From an uncultured Ruminococcus sp. (GTDB taxonomy: Bacteria; Bacillota; Clostridia; Oscillospirales; Ruminococcaceae): 44,778 nucleotides of DNA. Where the stretch lies: assembly GCA_947169885.1 (NCBI GenBank), contig CAMVRM010000024.1, positions 1 through 44,778 on the forward strand, in the 5' to 3' direction. Both the position numbers and the translations under genes were made by a program. Below, one piece after another: positions 38,835 to 44,778 of the stretch; the stretch's first letter is position 1; each line of letters opens with the position of its first letter. The notes below the pieces were generated by a model. That model searched no databases. It saw only the letters and a list, made by a program, of their open reading frames with translations, and was not told the origin of the DNA.

Positions 38835-41806
38835 AATGAAGCTGCCTCCTTTCGTGTGTTGTTTGCTTTTTCTTCAAGTGCCGCCGCAAGCGAGCGCAGA
38901 CGTATCTTTGCAGCACCAAGGTTCGTTATCTCATCTATTTTAAGCTGGGTGTAAAGCTTGCCCTTTTCTTCAAGGATAGCCCTTACTTCGTCAGTCGTGA
39001 CAGCATCTATGCCGCAGCCGAATGACACAAGCTGAACAAGCTGCATATCCTTGTTTCGGCAGACGTATTCAGCCGCACGGTAAAGCCTTGAATGATAAGT
39101 CCACTGGTTGAGAACGTCAAGCGCAGGAGTGTTGACAAGCGTTGCAACGCTGTCCTCTGTGACTACCGCAAAGCCCAGCGATGAGATAAGCTTGTGTATG
39201 CCGTGGTTTATCTCGGGGTCAACGTGGTAAGGTCTGCCTGCAAGGACGATTATGTTCTGACCCTTGCTCCTTGCATCTCGGATAATTTCAAGAGCCTTCT
39301 GCTCGTTCTGCTTCTTGAAGCGCACCTGCTCGGAATAAGCGGTGTTCAGCACGCTCATGACCTGACGTTCGGTCACGTTGTAGGCTTTGAGCGCTTTTGC
39401 AAGGTTCTTAGCGGTGTTGCGCTTGTAGTTTATGTCAAGATAAGGCGCTATGAAATTCTTGTCAGTGAGTTCGGGGATATTCGCCTTTAAAAGTTCGGGA
39501 TAATAAGCGACAACAGGGCAGTTGTAATGGTTGTCCGACTGACCCTCGTCAATGTTGTAGCTCATGCAGGGGTAGAAGATGAAGTCAGCACCCTTGTCCA
39601 GCAGGTCAAGCACATGACCGTGAGCAAGCTTTGCGGGATAACATACCGTGTCGGAGGGGATAGTGTGCTGACCTCTGTAATAGGTGTCTCTTGTTGAATC
39701 GTCAGAGAGTATCACCTCAAAGCCCAGTTCGGTGAACAGCGTGTGGAAGAACGGAAGCATATCATACCAGCTGAGACACATCGGGAAGCCGACTTTCGCA
39801 CGGACATAACCGTTCGGTTTTATCTCGCCGTAGGAGCGAAGCTTGTTCAGCTTGTACTCGAACATATTCTCCGTCTTGTTTTCCAGCTTTATGCCTGCGC
39901 CCTTTTCACAGCGGTTGCCCGAAACGTAGCGCCTGCCGTCATTAAAGCGTATTATCGTTAAGTTGCAGTGAGCCGTACAGCCCTTGCACTGAGCCGTCAT
40001 GGAACGGTAAGCGAAGTCCTGAAGCTGTTCAAGGTTCAAAAGCGTGGTGGGCTTTGCTTCACGGGCGTATCTTTCCTTAGCAAAAAGCGCACAGCCGAAC
40101 GCACCCATAAGCCCTGCGATCGCAGGACGGATAACGTCCCTGCCGAGTTCCTGCTCGAATGAACGCAGTACTGCATCATTCAGGAAAGTACCGCCCTGAA
40201 CGACAATGTTTTTTCCGAGTTCGTCTATCGACTTTGCACGAATGACCTTGTAAACGGCATTCTTGATTATCGAGGAAGAAAGTCCTGCGGAGATGTCCTC
40301 CACCGAAGCGCCGTCTTTCTGAGCCTGCTTTACCGAACTGTTCATGAAAACGGTACAGCGTGAACCAAGCTCAACAGGTTTCTTTGCAAAAAGTCCGAGG
40401 TTCGCAAAGTCGGCGATCTCATAACCCATTGCCTGCGCAAAGGTCTGTATGAACGAACCACAGCCCGACGAACAAGCTTCATTGAGCATTATCGAGTCGA
40501 TAGCGTGGTTCTTTATCTTGAAGCACTTTATGTCCTGACCGCCTATGTCGATGATGAAATCAACATCGGGACAGAAGAATTCCGCCGCTTTGTAGTGTGC
40601 GACAGTCTCTACTATGCCGTAGTCGATGCCTAACCCTGAGCGGATAAGTTCCTCACCGTAACCCGTGACTGCTGATGCACAAATTTTCAGCTTCGGGTTG
40701 GCAAGGTGATATATCTCCTCCAGTTTAGCCGAGATAATGTCAAGCGGCTGACCTTTACTGGAACAATAGTGCTGATAGAGCAGTTTGCCCTCGGGGGTTA
40801 TAAGCACAAGCTTTGTGGTGGTCGAGCCTGCATCTATGCCTAAGAAAGCATCACCCTCATAGGTCTTTATGTCCTCATATTTAAGGTCAGACTTGCGGTG
40901 ACGGTGTATAAATTCAACATATTCGTCACGGTCATTGAAAAGCCGTCTGCCGATAACTATATTATCGTTTGTCTTGGCGCTTGTTATGCGTTCAAGAGTT
41001 TTTTCGATAAGTTCGGGCTTTGCTATCTCCTGCGCTCTGAGCGCCGAGCCGTAAGCCATGAAAACAGGCGCATTCTCGGGGAAAACAGCGTGTTCCTCGT
41101 CAAGTCCCAGCGTTTCGGTAAAAGCACGGCGCAGACCTTTTAAGAAACTGAGCGGACCGCCTAAGAAAAGCACTTTTCCCTCGATACGTCTGCCCTGTGC
41201 AAGACCCGATACCGTCTGGTCGACAACTGCCTGAAAGATAGAAGCGGCGATATCCTCTTTTTTTGCGCCCTGATTGAGAAGCGGCTGAATGTCCGATTTT
41301 GCAAAAACACCGCAGCGTGAAGCGATAGGATAGAGCCGTTCACTGCGAAGCGACATTCTGTCGAGTTCATCAGCCGTAACGCCTAAAAGCTGTGCCATCT
41401 GGTCGATAAAAGCGCCTGTTCCGCCTGCGCACGAGCCGTTCATTCGCTGTTCAACACCGCCCGTCAGGAAGATGATCTTAGCGTCCTCACCGCCCAGTTC
41501 CACAACAGCATCAGTGTCGGGGAAGCTTTTGTTTACGGCGATAAAAGCCGAATAGACCTCCTGCACGAACTCAACTCCGCTCGCCTGAGCGATGCCTAAG
41601 CCTGCCGAACCTGTGATGGCAGTCCGAAACTGTGTCTGCGGAAACTGCGAAGCGATAATTTTAAGCTGTTCTGCGACTGTTTCACGGACCTTTGAGAAGT
41701 GGCGTTCATATTTCGAGTAAATGATCTGTCCTTCATCAAGAATAACGGTCTTGACGGTAGTAGAACCAACGTCTATACCAAGCTCCATGATCCTGTTCAT
41801 ACTCAT
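38831..41806 (-). CDS. Acyl-CoA dehydratase activase (double BadF/BcrA-type ATPase)
   Basis: A 991-residue protein with two tandem ASKHA ATPase domains, LGIDVGSTTVKTVIL (near residue 8) and FLGIDAGSTTTKLVLI (near 321). Each has its Cys/Gly cluster-binding motif (GSCAGGTGAFIDQMA and SSGCGSFIQTFAQ), followed by a DUF2229-like region with conserved CxxxC-type cysteines (QCKGCTAHC). Such activases use ATP to send an electron to a 2-hydroxyacyl-CoA dehydratase; the partner is probably the protein encoded downstream. AAAGGAAA precedes ATG 41806. Confidence 0.88.
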   Translation of the reverse strand: MSMNRIMELGIDVGSTTVKTVILDEGQIIYSKYERHFSKVRETVAEQLKIIASQFPQTQFRTAITGSAGLGIAQASGVEFVQEVYSAFIAVNKSFPDTDAVVELGGEDAKIIFLTGGVEQRMNGSCAGGTGAFIDQMAQLLGVTADELDRMSLRSERLYPIASRCGVFAKSDIQPLLNQGAKKEDIAASIFQAVVDQTVSGLAQGRRIEGKVLFLGGPLSFLKGLRRAFTETLGLDEEHAVFPENAPVFMAYGSALRAQEIAKPELIEKTLERITSAKTNDNIVIGRRLFNDRDEYVEFIHRHRKSDLKYEDIKTYEGDAFLGIDAGSTTTKLVLITPEGKLLYQHYCSSKGQPLDIISAKLEEIYHLANPKLKICASAVTGYGEELIRSGLGIDYGIVETVAHYKAAEFFCPDVDFIIDIGGQDIKCFKIKNHAIDSIMLNEACSSGCGSFIQTFAQAMGYEIADFANLGLFAKKPVELGSRCTVFMNSSVKQAQKDGASVEDISAGLSSSIIKNAVYKVIRAKSIDELGKNIVVQGGTFLNDAVLRSFEQELGRDVIRPAIAGLMGAFGCALFAKERYAREAKPTTLLNLEQLQDFAYRSMTAQCKGCTAHCNLTIIRFNDGRRYVSGNRCEKGAGIKLENKTENMFEYKLNKLRSYGEIKPNGYVRAKVGFPMCLSWYDMLPFFHTLFTELGFEVILSDDSTRDTYYRGQHTIPSDTVCYPAKLAHGHVLDLLDKGADFIFYPCMSYNIDEGQSDNHYNCPVVAYYPELLKANIPELTDKNFIAPYLDINYKRNTAKNLAKALKAYNVTERQVMSVLNTAYSEQVRFKKQNEQKALEIIRDARSKGQNIIVLAGRPYHVDPEINHGIHKLISSLGFAVVTEDSVATLVNTPALDVLNQWTYHSRLYRAAEYVCRNKDMQLVQLVSFGCGIDAVTTDEVRAILEEKGKLYTQLKIDEITNLGAAKIRLRSLAAALEEKANNTRKEAASF

Positions 41807-41982
41807 AATTTCCTTTCAAAAGCGGTGATATTATTTTACTATACTATAATACTATATTATAACACATATCCCGACTTTTTAAAAGTATTTTTTATAAAAT
41901 TTTATGGGGCAAATTTCCGATTGTGTCCTATACGTGGTGGAGAAAACAATATAGAGTTAACATTTAATTAACATCTAAGCTC

Positions 41983-42011
41983 TTGACAAACCTGCGATAA
42001 CTGTGTATAAT
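41983..42011 (+). promoter_or_regulatory. Promoter of tRNA-Leu
   Basis: TTGACA (41983-41988), 17-bp spacer, TATAAT (42006-42011). Confidence 0.92.
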
Positions 42012-42028
42012 ATAATAGTTGATATTAT

Positions 42029-42114
42029 GCCGCTGTGGTGGAATAGGCAGACACAAGGGACTTAAAATCCCTCGCCCTTAAAGCGTACCGGTTCAAGTCC
42101 GGTCAGCGGCACCA
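42029..42114 (+). tRNA. tRNA-Leu (anticodon TAA)
   Basis: 86 nt with a long variable arm; acceptor GCCGCTG/CAGCGGC, anticodon loop CTTAAAA (TAA reads TTA), T-loop GGTTCAAGTCC and encoded CCA. Its 3' end is the likely attachment site of the integrative element to the right. Confidence 0.96.
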
Positions 42115-42125
42115 TAAATCATCGT

Positions 42126-42161
42126 AAAATCGGGCTTTTTATAAGTCCGATTTTATTTTTT
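42126..42161 (+). terminator. Terminator downstream of tRNA-Leu
   Basis: AAAATCGG pairs with CCGATTTT, then ATTTTTT. Could also serve the convergent integrase gene. Confidence 0.85.
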
Positions 42162-42193
42162 GCCCGTTTATCTACCAAGCAGTCACATTTCTT

Positions 42194-43489
42194 TCATTTC
42201 TTTGTGTCATCAGCCGTATTTTGGCTTTCTACCCTCTTGCTTTCCGCAACAGGCGGTCTTTCGACAGCTCCGCCACCGAGGATATTGGCGATCGTATTAG
42301 CTGAGTCAATCTTAGAGTTGAAATCCAAGTGACTGTAAAAATCAGCGGTTACATGGAATGTGGAGTGTCCGAGCCACTCCTGGATTGCCTTCATAGGCAC
42401 ACCGTTGGCAAGAAGCAAGCTCGCACAAGAATGTCTCAAATCGTGAAAACGAATCTTTTTCAGCTTGTATTTCTTGATAACATTTGCGAAATGGTCAGTA
42501 ACATAGTTAGGCGTGATCAGTCTGCCAAGCTCATCGGTGCAGATGTAATCTTCATATTCGTGATCGTATCCGCTTTTCAGAACCGTGGAGGGGTATTCGT
42601 CCTGCTCTTTCTTCGCTCTCAGCACATCAGCGATGTACGGAATAAGCGGAAGTGTCCTGTGACTTGCTTTGGTCTTTAACTTATTCTCAAACTTCACAAC
42701 GAGCTTGCCACCCTCATAAACATTGTAAGCTTTTGCGTGAATGGTGATTGTGTTGTTGTCGAAGTCGATAGCATCCCACCTCAGACCGATGATCTCACTT
42801 CTGCGGAGTCCATAGTAGGCAGCGATAAGCACCACTACCTCCATACGATCTCCTCTGAAAACAGAAAACAGTCTTTCAAGCTCTTCGGAATTATAGAATG
42901 TCGCTTCATACTTGTCGAGCTTCGGACGGTCTGTCTTTTCGGATTCGTTGCAGGAAATAAGTCCGATCTTCACAGCATACTTCAATGCCTTATGGATATT
43001 TGCGTGATAGTGCTTGATTGTGTTAGCGGTGATTCCCTCTGCAAACTTATCGTTATAGAACTTCTGAAGCTCCACAGCAGTCACCTCAGCAAGCGTAATG
43101 TCAGGAAACACCGTATCGAAGTAGCGAACCACGCTATTGAGCTTCTGCGAATAGCTTTCGTATGTTGTTTCGGCAATAGTGGGCTTGATAGTTTCCAGCC
43201 AATCACGAAGGAACACTGTGAACTTGTAGTCGCCAGCTGTGAGCTTTTCCTTTGCCTTCTGCTGTGCTTTTTTGAACAGCTTGCCGTTTATGTATTCCTC
43301 ATAGAAATCTGTTACGATTTCCTCAACTTTGAGGTTCAAAGCCTTCTTAGCACACTTTTCATGCAGATCCGTACCGATCCATTTCCTTTTGCGTTTTCCT
43401 TCGTTGTCCTTATAATCAAAGACAACATAGTGTTTACCGCCTTTGACGGCAGTAATGTACTTAAAGGGCAGACTTGATTTCATTTTCAT
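42194..43489 (-). CDS. int: Tyrosine recombinase / phage-type integrase
   Basis: A 431-residue site-specific recombinase. An N-terminal arm-binding region (1-85) and a SAM-like core-binding domain (about 88-180) precede the catalytic domain, whose residues are all visible: Arg229 in YGLRRSE, His349/Arg352 in HDLRHS, His375 in WLGHST and Tyr385 in FYSHLD. The length and layout fit integrases of Firmicutes conjugative and prophage elements. AAGGAGG lies 9 bases before the ATG. It converges on tRNA-Leu 80 bp away, the usual position at an element boundary. Confidence 0.96.
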   Translation of the reverse strand: MKMKSSLPFKYITAVKGGKHYVVFDYKDNEGKRKRKWIGTDLHEKCAKKALNLKVEEIVTDFYEEYINGKLFKKAQQKAKEKLTAGDYKFTVFLRDWLETIKPTIAETTYESYSQKLNSVVRYFDTVFPDITLAEVTAVELQKFYNDKFAEGITANTIKHYHANIHKALKYAVKIGLISCNESEKTDRPKLDKYEATFYNSEELERLFSVFRGDRMEVVVLIAAYYGLRRSEIIGLRWDAIDFDNNTITIHAKAYNVYEGGKLVVKFENKLKTKASHRTLPLIPYIADVLRAKKEQDEYPSTVLKSGYDHEYEDYICTDELGRLITPNYVTDHFANVIKKYKLKKIRFHDLRHSCASLLLANGVPMKAIQEWLGHSTFHVTADFYSHLDFNSKIDSANTIANILGGGAVERPPVAESKRVESQNTADDTKK

Positions 43490-43615
43490 TGTAATTTAAC
43501 CTCCTTGCAATTATGAAATCCTGGTAGAAAGTCTGCTGTTGTATTATTAGTATAGCGCAGTATTTGGGGAAATTCAAGCGTTTTTGAAAGTCCCGTCCGC
43601 ATTTCTATCAACCAG

Positions 43616-43858
43616 TCATTTTTGTTCGGAATCATTGCCCTTTTGTTGTGCGCATTGTCGAACGTAAATATATTCTATAACTTCTATCTTAGCTGCCTTG
43701 AATGTATTTCCACATCGAAAAGCTCTTATTTCTCCGGTGCGAAGAAGCCTATATGCTTTTTTTAAGCCAATACCTACCATTTCAGCAACATCTTTAGCTG
43801 ACACAACATCAGGGTAATTCTTAAACATCTTATTATAGCTTTTTTTGGTAAGAGCCAT
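43616..43858 (-). CDS. Excisionase-like helix-turn-helix protein
   Basis: An 80-residue basic DNA-binding protein of the excisionase/HTH_17 type: VVSAKDVAEMVGIGLKKAYRLLRTGEIRAFRCGNTF holds the winged helix with the typical lipid-like order (D-V-A-E-M, then Y-R-L-L-R-x-G-E-I). Such proteins bind near the integrase gene and steer recombination towards excision. GGAGGTG lies upstream. It is directly upstream of int on the same strand, with 126 bp between. Confidence 0.85.
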   Translation of the reverse strand: MALTKKSYNKMFKNYPDVVSAKDVAEMVGIGLKKAYRLLRTGEIRAFRCGNTFKAAKIEVIEYIYVRQCAQQKGNDSEQK

Positions 43859-43861
43859 AGA

Positions 43862-44236
43862 CTATTCAACACCTCCAATATATCCCTTGTAGATTAAGCA
43901 AAGTAATTGTATTCAGTTTTCAAGATACTATGCCGTAAGAAAGGCAGTACATCGTCTATTGCATGAGCCATGCTCATGCGGTTATTGTTTATGCCCAAAT
44001 AGTGATATACTATTGGCAGACACCCTGCATGACACAGGGTATCTCCCGATAGGACATCGCCTATCAATATGAAAATAGGAGTATAATAACATGAAGTCTT
44101 GATAAAATATCAGTACCACAGACGGCAGACAGCAAATGGGCATAAACTGTCTTGCCGTCCCTGATACCAAATGCAAGGAGTTCGGAGTGCCGTAACCGTG
44201 ATTTCCTGTCACAGCTCACCCCCCTCTACTCTATAA
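43862..44236. other. Hairpin-rich non-coding stretch of the integrative element
   Basis: No convincing gene. Several strong inverted repeats are seen: GCATGAGC/GCTCATGC around 43969-43988, ACCCTG/CAGGGT near 44021-44039, GATAGG/CCTATC near 44049-44067, and ACGGCA-ACAG/CTGT-TGCCGT near 44122-44159. Between them is AGGAG followed by ATG AAG TCT TGA on the plus strand, a possible tiny leader. This may be a regulatory RNA region or transfer/excision-related sequence; I cannot decide which. Confidence 0.45.
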
Positions 44237-44282
44237 CCGAAAAAAACGAAGATTTCCTCATGATTTGAGTGTGTTTTTTCGG
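44237..44282 (-). terminator. Possible terminator of the sigma-like gene
   Basis: CCGAAAAAAACG and GTTTTTTCGG form an A/T-rich stem with a T run on the minus strand, 34 bp after the stop codon of the sigma-like gene. Confidence 0.45.
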
Positions 44283-44315
44283 CTGAAAAGAAAAAATCGT
44301 TGTTATGCACAAAAA

Positions 44316-44666
44316 TCATTCTTCATTTTCGTGCGCTATGATGTACTCCCTGAGCAGTCGCTTGGCTTTGTTGATCCTGTACTCCACTTTCTTCGGTGTC
44401 ATAGCATACTTCTTAGCCAGATACATCATAGATACCGCCTTTTCAGACAGATAGTAGTCCCTGATAAGCTGATACTCAAAAGGATAGTCCATTCTCATCA
44501 GTTCCTTATGTACCTTGACCACAAGGACATTAGCAGGATACCCGATTATCCTGCCGATGAGCTGTCTCCGGCTGATCTGCTCAGAGAAGCAAGGCTCTGC
44601 TATCTGCCCGTAGATAACATCGTGTGCAGCGTCCTGTTCTTCAACATAATGCTCCCTCCGCCCCAT
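44316..44666 (-). CDS. Sigma-70 region 4-like helix-turn-helix protein of the element
   Basis: A 116-residue protein whose C-terminal half (FEYQLIRDYYLSEKAVSMMY, then LAKKYAMTPKKVEYRINKAK) looks like sigma-70 region 4 or a related helix-turn-helix. Proteins of this size are common in Firmicutes conjugative transposons. The start is uncertain: ATG 44666 has its nearest GAGGTG about 18 bases upstream, while a much better GGAGGG site lies just inside and points to an out-of-frame ATG that encodes only about 15 residues. Either a leader peptide or a different real start is possible. Confidence 0.65.
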   Translation of the reverse strand: MGRREHYVEEQDAAHDVIYGQIAEPCFSEQISRRQLIGRIIGYPANVLVVKVHKELMRMDYPFEYQLIRDYYLSEKAVSMMYLAKKYAMTPKKVEYRINKAKRLLREYIIAHENEE

Positions 44667-44778
44667 GCGGTTGTATTCTTTCTACACCTCTCTCGGAACT
44701 TTGTCACCGAAGTGTGTATACTGAAACTATAAATGAGCACTCCAAAAAACTGCACAAAAAATAAAGACAACCACTCCA

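Noticed and set aside
43982-44212. Open frame of 76 codons on the minus strand between the excisionase and sigma-like genes
   Set aside because: No ribosome site, no recognisable protein features, and it runs through several strong hairpins.
44265-44732. Open frame of 155 codons on the plus strand opposite the sigma-like gene
   Set aside because: It is antisense to a better-supported gene, lacks a ribosome site and its composition looks like a shadow frame.

Overview
The window looks like chromosomal DNA of a low-to-mid GC Gram-positive anaerobe of the Clostridia, most likely a Ruminococcus-like member of the Oscillospiraceae. This is inference from family resemblance; no 16S gene is present. 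Supporting signs are strong AGGAGG-type ribosome sites, textbook TTGACA-17-TATAAT promoters, frequent TTG/GTG starts, and Clostridia-type gene order (infC-rpmI-rplT; trmFO/plsX/rnc/radical SAM/smc/ftsY; rdgB/yhbY/nadD/yqeK/rsfS). A BspA-like leucine-rich surface protein and a paired acyl-CoA dehydratase/activase locus also fit.

Layout. 1-4.3 kb: a secreted leucine-rich-repeat/FN3 protein, a lipoprotein form of MTA/SAH nucleosidase, a STAS-kinase fusion with a palindrome-flanked promoter, and two tRNA-Gln genes. 4.4-9.3 kb: mscL with a zinc ribbon, two related single-pass membrane proteins under near-identical promoters (with a foldback element between the first and its terminator), a small unknown gene and a MoxR-like ATPase. 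9.3-11.6 kb: a leader-controlled infC-rpmI-rplT operon and an rRNA methyltransferase. 12.0-28.7 kb: a long co-directional housekeeping block covering DNA uptake/processing (dprA), topology (topA), tRNA modification (trmFO), phospholipid synthesis (plsX), RNA processing (rnc), chromosome segregation (smc), protein targeting (ftsY), nucleotide sanitation (rdgB), ribosome assembly (yhbY, rsfS) and NAD synthesis (nadD). 28.7-33.8 kb: rpsU with a structured leader, a DIP1984-family gene, yqeG, a possible Sm-like protein, an endonuclease IV-like protein, aroQ and an M24 peptidase. 33.8-41.8 kb (minus strand): a Myb/HTH-like protein with two cobalamin genes (cbiC, cobQ), a membrane protein, and the two-gene acyl-CoA dehydratase/activase locus. 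42.0-44.8 kb: tRNA-Leu(TAA) followed by an integrase, an excisionase-like protein and a sigma-like protein, which reads as one end of an integrative element running off the right edge.

The least ordinary material is between the genes: GATAAGA heptad arrays whose complementary versions sit upstream of other genes, two copies of a roughly 360-bp hairpin-rich repeat, a family of small perfect hairpins, a 163-bp near-palindromic foldback element, and two structured leaders (rpsU, yqeG) that I cannot assign to a known class. I see no CRISPR array, no rRNA and no clear defence system in the window.
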